Shown piece by piece: positions 1 through 5,795 of a DNA stretch of 5,971 nt. The notes beneath the pieces were generated by a model that worked only from the letters and a program-made list of their open reading frames with translations, was not told the DNA's origin and did not search any database. The first letter of the stretch is position 1. The number at the start of each line of letters is the position of its first letter. This stretch comes from Bifidobacterium breve (GTDB lineage Bacteria > Actinomycetota > Acidimicrobiia > IMCC26256 > PALSA-555): assembly GCA_945889545.1 (NCBI GenBank), contig CAMDCC010000190.1, positions 1 to 5,971 on the forward strand, read 5' to 3'. Position numbers and translations under genes: made by a program.

Positions 1-1
1 T

Positions 2-349
2 CGCTTCGGCCCTTACGTCACCGACGGCACCATCAACGCGACCGTGCCGCGCGGCGTCGAACCCGCCTCGATCAATCTCAACCAGGCAGTCGAGCTGCTG
101 CGCGAGCGCGAGGCGCGCGGCCCGGCCCAGAAGCGCCCCGCCAAGAAGAAGGCCGCACCGTCCAAGACGACCAAGCGCGTGGTCAAGAAGGGCACCAGCA
201 CAACGAGCAAGGCCGGAAAGGCACGCGCGGCCAAGAAGAAGGCGGCGATGACCACGGGCACCGCCGCGGTGCCCTCGATCCCAGAACCCCAGATTCTGGA
301 CGACGCACCGCCCCCGACCGACGAGGATCAGCCGGAGACCACGCTCTAA
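2..349 (+). CDS. topA: DNA topoisomerase I, C-terminal end (partial, 5' end outside window)
   Basis: Only the last 115 codons are present, and the reading frame is open from base 2. Type IA topoisomerase I relaxes negatively supercoiled DNA through a tyrosine-linked single-strand break. The catalytic core lies upstream of the window. What is visible is the end of a C-terminal topoisomerase repeat: RFGPYVTDG, then NATVPRG, then the helix INLNQAVELLREREARGP. This is the usual pattern of bacterial TopA C-terminal repeats (rfGpYVtdG...nAs.p...tle.A.eLL). It is followed by a lysine/alanine-rich tail (about bases 122-249, with several KKK/KK clusters), typical of actinobacterial TopA and thought to bind DNA non-specifically and aid processivity. 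Beyond this sits an unusual extra segment (about 250-346) rich in Pro, Asp and Glu, ending DEDQPETTL. The stop is TAA at 347-349, and the next gene begins two codons later in the same frame. The identity is firm even though the core is not visible. Confidence 0.93.
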   Translation, partial: RFGPYVTDGTINATVPRGVEPASINLNQAVELLREREARGPAQKRPAKKKAAPSKTTKRVVKKGTSTTSKAGKARAAKKKAAMTTGTAAVPSIPEPQILDDAPPPTDEDQPETTL

Positions 350-355
350 CCTCCG

Positions 356-1747
356 TTGGTCGTGAGCTCGGACCAGTCGACATCCGGCGTCGCTCCTGGC
401 GACGGCACCGATCCACCGCCGTGGCGGGTCTTCGGTACTCGCACGTACTTCCGGTTGTGGCTCGCGCAGGTGGTGTCGAGCACCGGGGACTGGATCGGGC
501 TCATCGCGGTGCTCGCCATCGCGTCGCGTATCTCCGACAACGACGGCGCCGCCGTCAGCCTGGTGATGGTGGCGCGTGTCGTCCCCGGCTTCTTTCTCGG
601 AACGATCGGCGGCGTGCTGATCGATCGGCTCGACCGCCGCAAGGTGATGGTGTCCTGCGACATCGGTCGAGCGTCGTTGCTCCTGCTGCTGCCGTTCGTG
701 GAGAGCCTGCTCGGACTCGTGTTGGTCTCCTTCGGGCTCGAGATCCTGAGCTTGCTGTGGGGGCCAGCGAAGGACGCGTCGGTCCCGAACCTCGTGGAGC
801 GAGAGCAGCTCACCTCGGTGAACACGCTCACGCTCGTCGCGTCGTACGCGACGTTCCCGTTCGCTTCTGGCATCTTCCTGCTGCTCTCGGCCCTCGCAGC
901 TTGGCTCGGCGACTTCGATGCCCTGTCGGGGCTACGCCTCGATCAAGAGGTGCTCGCGCTGGTCGTGGACGCATGCACCTTCCTCGTGTCGGCGGCGATC
1001 GTGTGGCGGCTTCCGATCCCACACGAGCGCGCGGAGCGCGCCCGACGGGGCGTGGAATGGACCCAGACCCTGCGCGACATCAAGGAAGGGTTCGCATTCA
1101 TCGCCACCCACCCCCGGGTGCGCGGCGTGATCCTCGGGTTGGGCGTTGGACTGATCGGCGCGGGCGCGATGATCCCGTTGGGTCCGGTGTTCGCCCGTGA
1201 GGGGCTGGGCGGGGACAGCGCGGCCTTCGGCGTGCTCGAGACCGCGCTCGGCTTCGGCGCCGCCGGGGGAGTGGTCGCTCTGCTCGCGTTTCAGAAGCGA
1301 GTGAAGCAAGAGGTGGTGTTCGTGCTTTCTTTGATCGGTACCGGTGTGTTCCTCATCGTCGGGGCAACGCTCTCCTGGTTGGTGCTGTCCTCGATCGCCA
1401 TCGGTTTGGTGGGAGCGTGTGCCGGGATGTCGTACGTCACTGGCTTCACCATTCTCCAGGAGAGCGCCGACGACGACCTGCGCGGCCGGACGTTCGCAAC
1501 TCTCTATACGGTGATTCGACTCTGCTTGCTGTTGACGTTGGTCCTCTCGCCGCTCTGGGCCGAATTCTGGGATTGGTGCGTGGGACTCGTGACGACCAAG
1601 CACGCCGTGACGTTCGGTGGGGCGAGCTATGCACTCCCCGGTGTACGCATCGCGCTCTGGGTCGGAGGTCTCATGACCCTCGGCGCCGGTCTGTGGGCGC
1701 GCCACTCCGTCCTCACGGCCGAACGCAAAGAAACGGACACGGATTGA
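356..1747 (+). CDS. MFS transporter, MFS_3 / DHA3-like permease
   Basis: This is a 463-residue integral membrane protein of the major facilitator superfamily. Hydrophobic segments run from about residue 33 to 447 (for example 44-58, 66-86, 106-135, 164-184, 197-217, 255-280, 292-311, 320-358, 386-403 and 431-447), so 10-12 membrane spans are likely. Family marks are a motif A-like loop between spans 2 and 3, GGVLIDRLDRRK (85-96), and the PAKDASVPNLV segment (137-147), followed by a conserved Leu/Asn stretch as in MefA/EntS-type exporters. A second loop, LRGRTFATLY (375-384), mirrors motif A in the second half. Substrate and direction cannot be told from the sequence. The start is uncertain: TTG at 356 or GTG at 362, neither with a good ribosome binding site. 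Translation probably re-initiates after the topA stop. It lies between topA and tmk, and in several other actinomycetes a similar MFS domain is fused to the N-terminus of thymidylate kinase, so a link to the kinase is plausible but unproven. Confidence 0.88.
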   Translation: MVVSSDQSTSGVAPGDGTDPPPWRVFGTRTYFRLWLAQVVSSTGDWIGLIAVLAIASRISDNDGAAVSLVMVARVVPGFFLGTIGGVLIDRLDRRKVMVSCDIGRASLLLLLPFVESLLGLVLVSFGLEILSLLWGPAKDASVPNLVEREQLTSVNTLTLVASYATFPFASGIFLLLSALAAWLGDFDALSGLRLDQEVLALVVDACTFLVSAAIVWRLPIPHERAERARRGVEWTQTLRDIKEGFAFIATHPRVRGVILGLGVGLIGAGAMIPLGPVFAREGLGGDSAAFGVLETALGFGAAGGVVALLAFQKRVKQEVVFVLSLIGTGVFLIVGATLSWLVLSSIAIGLVGACAGMSYVTGFTILQESADDDLRGRTFATLYTVIRLCLLLTLVLSPLWAEFWDWCVGLVTTKHAVTFGGASYALPGVRIALWVGGLMTLGAGLWARHSVLTAERKETDTD

Positions 1748-1762
1748 TTTCGCGAAGCGGGC

Positions 1763-1766
1763 GGAG
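1763..1766 (+). promoter_or_regulatory. Ribosome binding site of tmk
   Basis: GGAG lies 9 nt upstream of ATG 1776 and 6 nt upstream of GTG 1773. It is the only clear Shine-Dalgarno-like sequence in the junction between the permease and tmk. It supports tmk being translated on its own and not as an extension of the permease. Confidence 0.6.
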
Positions 1767-1775
1767 CAAAGAGTG

Positions 1776-2381
1776 ATGGCGCGGTTTGTCGTGTTGGAGG
1801 GCGGCGACGCCACTGGAAAGAGCACGCAGGTCGAGCGGGTTGCGGCGCGCCTTCGCGAGCGTGGTCTCGACGTCGTCGAAACGTTCGAGCCCGGCGCGAC
1901 GCCGCTCGGCGCCCGCTTGCGCGCTTTGGTGCTCGACGGAATCGAACCGGTCGACCCGGTCGCGGAGGCGCTGCTGATGGCCGCGGATCGAGCGCAGCAT
2001 GTCTCGGAAGTCGTTCGACCCGCACTCGCGCGCGGCGCGTGGGTCGTGAGTGACCGCTTCGTCCCGTCGTCCCTCGCGTACCAGGGAGTTGGTCGTGGCC
2101 TCGGCGTCGCCGAAGTGGAGCAGCTCAACCAGCTCGCGACCGCCGGAATCCAACCCGACCTCGTGATCGTGCTCGATCTCTCGCTCGAGGCTGCACGCGC
2201 TCGCCTCGGGGCCCCGACTGATCGGCTCGAAGGCGAAGTTGGCGAGTTCGCGGTGGCGGTGCACGATGCGTACCGCGAGCTGGCGCGCAGCCGGGGCTGG
2301 GCGCTGGTCGACGCCGACGGCACGCCCGACGAGGTGGCGAGCGCAGTCTGGTCCGTCGTGTGCGATCGTCTGTCGCCATGA
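1776..2381 (+). CDS. tmk: Thymidylate kinase (dTMP kinase)
   Basis: This cytosolic P-loop kinase phosphorylates dTMP to dTDP with ATP and is essential for dTTP supply. The 201 residues match the usual family length (about 200-215). Motifs in order: P-loop GGDATGKST (9-17); EPGATPLGARLR (38-49), the EPG..T..G..iR segment that contacts substrate; AADRAQHV (69-76); the DR[FY] motif in SDRFVPSSLAYQG (92-104); and the LID-like segment TDRLEGE (148-154) followed by EF and a Y-containing helix. All key positions look intact. The start chosen is ATG at 1776. A GTG directly before it at 1773 is an alternative that adds one Met. GGAG at 1763-1766 gives a 9-nt spacing to the ATG. The gene follows the permease stop by 28 nt, in a different frame, and its TGA stop overlaps the ATG of holB (ATGA, 2378-2381), which implies translational coupling. 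The product is free-standing, not fused to the MFS protein. Confidence 0.95.
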   Translation: MARFVVLEGGDATGKSTQVERVAARLRERGLDVVETFEPGATPLGARLRALVLDGIEPVDPVAEALLMAADRAQHVSEVVRPALARGAWVVSDRFVPSSLAYQGVGRGLGVAEVEQLNQLATAGIQPDLVIVLDLSLEAARARLGAPTDRLEGEVGEFAVAVHDAYRELARSRGWALVDADGTPDEVASAVWSVVCDRLSP

Positions 2382-3544
2382 CCACCGTGACCGCTGCATC
2401 CAATGGCACATCGAATGGAGAGCCGCCGAATGGAGAGCCGCCGAATGGAGAGCCGTGGGTCCGGCTTGCGGGGCAGGAGCGCGCGGGCGAGCTCATGCAA
2501 CGTGCGGCGGCGCGACCGGTCCACGCGTACCTACTCGTCGGCGCCAAGGGTGCGGATCTGCTGACCGCGGCTCGGTGCTTCGCGTCAGCCCTCGTCGCGT
2601 CTGAGCCCGACGCCCGCACGATCGACCTCGTGCTCAAGGGCGCGCACCCCGACGTCGTGGAGTTCGAGCCGGAGCTCACCGTGATTACGGTCGCGCAAGC
2701 GGGCGAAATAGTGAGCGAAGCCTGGGCGAGCCCGATCGAGTCGTCGTCGGCACGCAAGGTGCTCGTGATCCTCGAAGCAGAGCGTCTCCAGCTCGAAGCC
2801 GAGAACGCGTTGCTCAAGACCTTCGAAGAGCCGCCGGCGAGCACGGTCATCCTCCTGGTCACGTCGGCACCCGACGATCTTCTCGACACCACTCGCTCGC
2901 GGTGCCAGCGCATCGATCTCGCGCCACTCAACGAAGCGGCGATCGCCGCCGCGCTCGTGGCCGAGGGTCGCGATCCCGAGGCGGCCGCGTTGGCGGCGCG
3001 ACTGTCCGGCGGGCAGCTCGGACGGGCTCGGGGGCTCATTGGCGACCAGCGCGCCTTACGTGCCGCGTTCGTCGACGCCTCGATGCGCGTCGATGGAACT
3101 GGAGCGATGGCCGCGCAGCTTGCTGAACAGCTCGGTGCAGCCGTGCGCGATGCGATCGGCGCGGTGAAAGCCCGCAACGAGCAGGAGCTCGAGGCATTCG
3201 AGACCGCCGCCACCGAAGCCGGCTACCTCCCTCGCGAGGTGATCCGCCAACGGAAGCGGATGACCACACGCCATTCCCGGCACGAGCGTATGGCTCGGCG
3301 CGAAGCGATCATCGAGGGCGTCACTGCCCTGGAGTCCGTGTACCGCGACGCGCTCGCCGGACCGGAAGCGCCTCAGCGGAACCTCGACCAGGCGCCGATG
3401 CGCGTCGAGGCCCGTGCCGGCGACCGGGCGCTCGAAGCGTGCAGGGACGCGCGCCAGGCACTCGAGCGCAACCCCAACGAGGGCCTCTTGCTCGAGCGAC
3501 TCGTGCTGCATCTTCCCCACGGATTCGCGGCGCGCCCTCAGTAG
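2378..3544 (+). CDS. holB: DNA polymerase III subunit delta prime
   Basis: This is a clamp-loader subunit of the AAA+ family that helps load the beta sliding clamp onto primed DNA. It has 388 residues from the ATG that overlaps the tmk stop (ATGA). GTG at 2360, in the same frame, would add six residues but is less likely. Visible parts: a low-complexity N-terminus with NGEPP repeats (13-26); VRLAGQERA (28-36); HAYLLVGAKGA (49-59) at the place of the Walker A loop; AHPDVVEF (89-96); the conserved core KVLVILEAERL and NALLKTFEEPPAS (127-155); and sensor 1 with the SRC arginine finger in TTRSRCQRI (171-179). The C-terminal helical collar domain has a basic stretch (290-308), the YRDAL motif (322-326) typical of actinobacterial delta prime, and ALERNPNEGLLLERL (361-375). 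Two features are odd: the Walker A loop lacks the GKT/GKS residues, and the four zinc-binding cysteines that normally precede HPD are absent. Recognition as delta prime is still good because of LLKTFEEPP, SRC and the operon context. Confidence 0.92.
   Translation: MTTVTAASNGTSNGEPPNGEPPNGEPWVRLAGQERAGELMQRAAARPVHAYLLVGAKGADLLTAARCFASALVASEPDARTIDLVLKGAHPDVVEFEPELTVITVAQAGEIVSEAWASPIESSSARKVLVILEAERLQLEAENALLKTFEEPPASTVILLVTSAPDDLLDTTRSRCQRIDLAPLNEAAIAAALVAEGRDPEAAALAARLSGGQLGRARGLIGDQRALRAAFVDASMRVDGTGAMAAQLAEQLGAAVRDAIGAVKARNEQELEAFETAATEAGYLPREVIRQRKRMTTRHSRHERMARREAIIEGVTALESVYRDALAGPEAPQRNLDQAPMRVEARAGDRALEACRDARQALERNPNEGLLLERLVLHLPHGFAARPQ
2412..2456 (+). repeat. Three tandem copies of a 15-bp unit inside the start of holB
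   Basis: The unit cgaatggagagccgc occurs at 2412-2426, 2427-2441 and 2442-2456, the last copy differing only at its final base. As 15 is a multiple of three, the frame is kept and the protein reads NGEPP-NGEPP-NGEPW. A related aatgg...tcgaatgg sequence just upstream (about 2402-2418) may be a decayed partial copy. Such a repeat can gain or lose units by slippage without breaking the gene, and it lies in a non-conserved N-terminal extension ahead of the AAA+ domain. Confidence 0.9.
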
Positions 3545-3547
3545 GAT
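3542..3547 (+). promoter_or_regulatory. Possible -10 element for tRNA-Thr, overlapping the holB stop codon
   Basis: TAGGAT fits the actinobacterial TANNNT -10 pattern. Its first three bases are the holB stop codon. Transcription would begin near 3553-3555, two to four bases before the mature tRNA 5' end at 3557. No good -35 hexamer is seen 16-19 bp upstream, so the tRNA may instead, or additionally, be read from the holB transcript. Confidence 0.25.
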
Positions 3548-3556
3548 GTGCGGTCC

Positions 3557-3629
3557 GCCGGGGTAGCTCAGCTGGTAGAGCAGCTCACTCGTAATGAGCA
3601 GGTCAGGGGTTCGAGTCCCCTCCCCGGCT
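3557..3629 (+). tRNA. tRNA-Thr, anticodon CGU (reads ACG)
   Basis: The full cloverleaf can be drawn by eye. The acceptor stem GCCGGGG (3557-3563) pairs perfectly with CCCCGGC (3622-3628). The D stem is GCTC/GAGC (3566-3569, 3578-3581). The anticodon stem GCTCA/TGAGC (3583-3587, 3595-3599) encloses loop CTCGTAA with anticodon CGT at 3590-3592. The T stem AGGGG/CCCCT (3605-3609, 3617-3621) has loop TTCGAGT. The discriminator is U at 3629. CCA is not encoded; CGC follows. The gene begins 12 nt after the holB stop on the same strand. No second copy of its 3' end was noticed in the window, so there is no evidence here of use as a phage or island attachment site. Confidence 0.96.
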
Positions 3630-3779
3630 CGCCTGCTCTGATTGCGTTCAACAGGGCGCAGGTACAGTCGCTCGAGCTGGTCCAAGTGATGATGGTGCGT
3701 GTCGCGTAAGCGGTACTCTTCGCCAGTCGTCGGGGCTGGTACGCCGGAACCGAGCATCGAGCAAACACAAGGGGATCCC
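3630..3779. other. Intergenic region between tRNA-Thr and the FecR-domain gene
   Basis: This 150-base stretch must hold the end of the tRNA transcript and the promoter of the secreted FecR protein. No convincing terminator was found: CCTGC (3632-3636) and GCAGG (3658-3662) could pair, but the loop is long and no T run follows. No promoter pair stands out either. A GTG at 3699, in frame with the downstream gene, was considered as its start and rejected in favour of 3780. Confidence 0.5.
3771..3774 (+). promoter_or_regulatory. Ribosome binding site that decides the FecR-domain gene start
   Basis: AAGGGG (GGGG at 3771-3774) lies 5 nt before GTG 3780. The other in-frame GTG, at 3699, has no such sequence and would place 27 non-hydrophobic residues ahead of the signal peptide. 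Both facts point to 3780. Confidence 0.55.
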
Positions 3780-5057
3780 GTGCCACTTCCACGTCGTCGT
3801 CGTGTCGCCATCGGTCTGTTCACCGCGTTGGTGCTGGACGTGGGGCTCGCGGCCGTCACGAGCCTGCCCGCCGGTGCCGCCCGCTCCATGACCGCCGCAG
3901 GCTCGGCGGTTGCGCAGTCGGCCAGGAATGCCGTGGCGACGCTGGCCATTCTCAACCAAGGCGTGTTGGTGCGACGCAAGGACAAGGACGACTTCAAGCC
4001 CGCGACGGACGGCCAGAGGCTGCGCGTGGGCGACACCGTGCAGACCGACGAGGCTGGCTACGCGCAGGTGAACTACACCGACGACTCGTTCACGCGCCTC
4101 GACGTGAACACCACGTTCACCATCATCAGCCTCGCCGACGACGCTGGCAACCGTCAGATCAAGGGCTCGGTCGAGTCGGGTCAGACGTGGAACCGCACGA
4201 CCGCGCTCACCGAAACCGAGTCGTTCGAGCAGGAGGGTGCGGGCGCGACCGCGGCGGTCACGGGCACGGCGTTCCTCGTCTCGTGCACGTCGCCGCAGAG
4301 CTGCACGTTCACGTCCGTGGTCGACGGCATCACGCTCACGACGATCGACGGTGAGATCCAGGAGCTCGCTCCACTGGAGCAGTGCGACTCCGACCAGGCC
4401 GTCACCGACGAGGACGCCAACCTCTGCGCCGAGCCGTCGCAAGTCACGCTCGATGCGATCCTGGCGAACGCCTGGATCCTCCAGAACCTCTTCCTCGATG
4501 GCGCGGCCGGCTTCGAAGGAATCATCCTCGTGGAGGACGGTGCGGTCGTCGCCGTGACACCCACCACCACGAGCACTCCGCCGCCGAACACCGACGAGGT
4601 TGCCGCAGGGCCACCACCGATCGTCGACGCGGACAACCCGGTGCTCGTCGAAGGCTGCGGGCACGCGTACCCGGAGGGTACGTGCAGTGAGCTCGTCGCG
4701 AATGAAGTGGTCCCGGCCCCCGACTACGAAGCGCCGGGGCTGTTCAGCCTCTATGGCGAGGACGTGTACTTCACGATCAACGGCTCGGCCGGCGAGAGCG
4801 GCCTGCCGTTCGTCGTGGTGTTCACCGCCACTCCCGACAGTGAGTTCGGCTCGATCTGGGACGACGCCGCCGGCGTCGAGGTCGCGATCGGCGCGCAATA
4901 CGTCCCCGAAACGCTGTTCCGCTTCCAGTCGGCAGTCAGCGGCTCGGAGGGTGTCGAGGTCGACACGAACACTGCGGTCAAGGTCGTGAACACGAACGGG
5001 GACGAGAGCGCCGCAGTCGAGATCCCGATCGCGGTCGACTGCAGCTACTGCTGCTGA
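3780..5057 (+). CDS. Secreted FecR-domain protein with unknown C-terminal domain
   Basis: The 425-residue protein is probably exported. It starts MPLPRRRR, followed by a hydrophobic stretch (9-30) and an AGA-type cleavage region around residues 31-34, so it has a Sec-type signal peptide or an N-terminal anchor. A FecR-like beta domain spans about 55-168: GVLVRRK, then LRVGDTVQTDEAGYAQVNYTD (81-101), FTRLDVNTTFTI (104-115), VESGQTW (131-137) and TGTAFLVSC (161-169). This order of G..l..GD.v.T, a.v...D.S...l..nt, G..w and GT.F is that of the FecR family. Residues 172-255 carry further strands and helices, and 260-281 form a Thr/Pro linker. The final 140 residues form a predicted beta-rich part I do not recognise, ending CSYCC. 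Classical FecR proteins are anti-sigma regulators with a cytoplasmic N-terminal domain. That part is missing here and no sigma factor gene adjoins, so a structural or sensory cell-surface role is more likely. Nine cysteines (169, 175, 202, 216, 293, 302, 421, 424, 425) all lie in or after the FecR domain and could form disulfides. Confidence 0.82.
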   Translation: MPLPRRRRVAIGLFTALVLDVGLAAVTSLPAGAARSMTAAGSAVAQSARNAVATLAILNQGVLVRRKDKDDFKPATDGQRLRVGDTVQTDEAGYAQVNYTDDSFTRLDVNTTFTIISLADDAGNRQIKGSVESGQTWNRTTALTETESFEQEGAGATAAVTGTAFLVSCTSPQSCTFTSVVDGITLTTIDGEIQELAPLEQCDSDQAVTDEDANLCAEPSQVTLDAILANAWILQNLFLDGAAGFEGIILVEDGAVVAVTPTTTSTPPPNTDEVAAGPPPIVDADNPVLVEGCGHAYPEGTCSELVANEVVPAPDYEAPGLFSLYGEDVYFTINGSAGESGLPFVVVFTATPDSEFGSIWDDAAGVEVAIGAQYVPETLFRFQSAVSGSEGVEVDTNTAVKVVNTNGDESAAVEIPIAVDCSYCC

Positions 5058-5060
5058 GGG

Positions 5061-5783
5061 TCAGCGCAGCGCGTTATCGCGGCCGGTCTCGATCCAGCGG
5101 GCGATCCGCTCGGACTGATCAGCTCGCGGTGCGCGCGTCACCGGCACGGTGAGTCGCTCGGCTTGATCGGGAGAGCGGCTGCACGGCACCCAGTGCACGT
5201 CGGTGCCGGCGCAGATCGCCTCGGTGTGTGTGTTGAGACCCGCCGCGCACACCAGGAGGTCGGCCGCAGCCATGAGCTCCGGGCCGTCGAGACGAACGAG
5301 TGCAGCACCGCGGGTTTGCGCAGCCGCTTCGGCCACCGGCCTGACCGTGCCCGGGCACACCATCGACTCGATCCAGCACACGAGTGGGTCATCGGTCCCG
5401 ACCCCGAGCCTGTTCCTCGCCGTGGCGCGGGGCTCGAGCTCGTGGAGGAGGATCGGCCAACCGTCGAGCATGCCGTCGGGAGTCCAGTGCTCCATGCTCA
5501 GCGCGCCCGGCTGCGCGCTGGCGCGCCCGGCTCGGTACAGCACGCGAACCTCGCCCACGACCGGCCATCGCAGGGCGCGCAGCGCTCGGAACGTGCTGTC
5601 CACCACCGTGATCGCGGCGTCGCCGGGAGGGGGCCCCACGACGTGCGGCACGCCGTGCTGCTCGAGGATCTCGTTGCCTTGCGTCCGCTCCCGATAGACC
5701 ACCACGTCGGAGAGGTGTCGGCAGATGGCCGCGGCACCGGTCGGCTTCCCGTACCCGGGTCCTGGTGCCAAGTACGCGATCAC
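5061..5783 (-). CDS. Compact GT-B (MurG/GT28-like) glycosyltransferase
   Basis: The 240-residue protein resembles the GT-B glycosyltransferases that use nucleotide sugars. The N-terminus, MIAYLAPGPGYGKPTGAAAICRHL, starts directly with a beta strand and a glycine-rich loop, like the G.GGH...a..la..L acceptor-side loop of MurG-like enzymes. The C-terminal half has LGVGTDDPLVCWIES (126-140), the strand that opens the second Rossmann domain, and then MAAADLLVCAAGLNTHTEAICAG (171-193) followed by HWVP (197-200) and DQAERL (206-211). This copies the aDlvi..gG..t..Eal..G.p...vP...dQ donor-binding signature. At 240 residues it is much shorter than the family's usual 350-420, mainly in the middle, so it may be a minimal or partly degenerate enzyme. 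There are no membrane segments, and the donor and acceptor are unknown. The start is GTG (complement of 5781-5783) with no Shine-Dalgarno sequence; a -10 element at 5790-5795 suggests a leaderless message. It is convergent with the FecR gene, with 3 bp between the stops. A related NDP-sugar-binding fold with a different activity cannot be excluded. Confidence 0.72.
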   Translation of the reverse strand: MIAYLAPGPGYGKPTGAAAICRHLSDVVVYRERTQGNEILEQHGVPHVVGPPPGDAAITVVDSTFRALRALRWPVVGEVRVLYRAGRASAQPGALSMEHWTPDGMLDGWPILLHELEPRATARNRLGVGTDDPLVCWIESMVCPGTVRPVAEAAAQTRGAALVRLDGPELMAAADLLVCAAGLNTHTEAICAGTDVHWVPCSRSPDQAERLTVPVTRAPRADQSERIARWIETGRDNALR

Positions 5784-5789
5784 CCGTAT

Positions 5790-5795
5790 AACCTA
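5790..5795 (-). promoter_or_regulatory. Putative -10 element giving a leaderless transcript of the glycosyltransferase
   Basis: Read on the minus strand, TAGGTT is followed by six bases (ATACGG) and then the GTG start codon. TAGGTT fits TANNNT, and the spacing would put the first transcribed base on, or next to, the start codon. Leaderless messages are common in actinomycetes. The absence of a ribosome binding site before this GTG agrees. No convincing -35 hexamer was seen, which is also common for this promoter class. Confidence 0.4.

Noticed and set aside
2360..2377. Earlier GTG start for holB
   Set aside because: It would only add six residues within tmk. The ATG overlapping the tmk stop (ATGA) is the classical coupled start.
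932..2524. Long minus-strand open frame of 530 codons across the permease and tmk
   Set aside because: It lies opposite two well-recognised genes, its translation is Arg/Ser/Ala-rich with no recognisable motif, and such antisense frames are a by-product of high-GC codon usage.
3605..3629. tRNA 3' end as an integration site (attB-like)
   Set aside because: No second copy of the T-arm/acceptor sequence is seen in the rest of the window and no integrase gene is present.
3632..3662. CCTGC/GCAGG as a terminator after tRNA-Thr
   Set aside because: Only five pairs around a 21-nt loop, with no following T run.
3746..3750. GGAAC as a -35 of an ECF sigma-dependent promoter for the FecR gene
   Set aside because: The matching -10 would fall on the ribosome binding site and no suitable sequence is there.
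3699..3779. Longer start (GTG 3699) for the FecR-domain gene, adding 27 residues
   Set aside because: No ribosome binding site precedes it and the added residues would bury the signal peptide. GTG 3780 has AAGGGG five bases upstream and begins MPLPRRRR plus a hydrophobic stretch.
3056..4898. Minus-strand open frames opposite holB, the tRNA and the FecR gene
   Set aside because: They are Arg-rich shadow translations. One would run straight through the tRNA gene.
5501..5532. Direct repeat gcgcgcccggct at 5501-5512 and 5521-5532
   Set aside because: Two copies of a GC-only-type word inside the glycosyltransferase coding region, explained by Arg/Ala/Gly codons. No sign of function.
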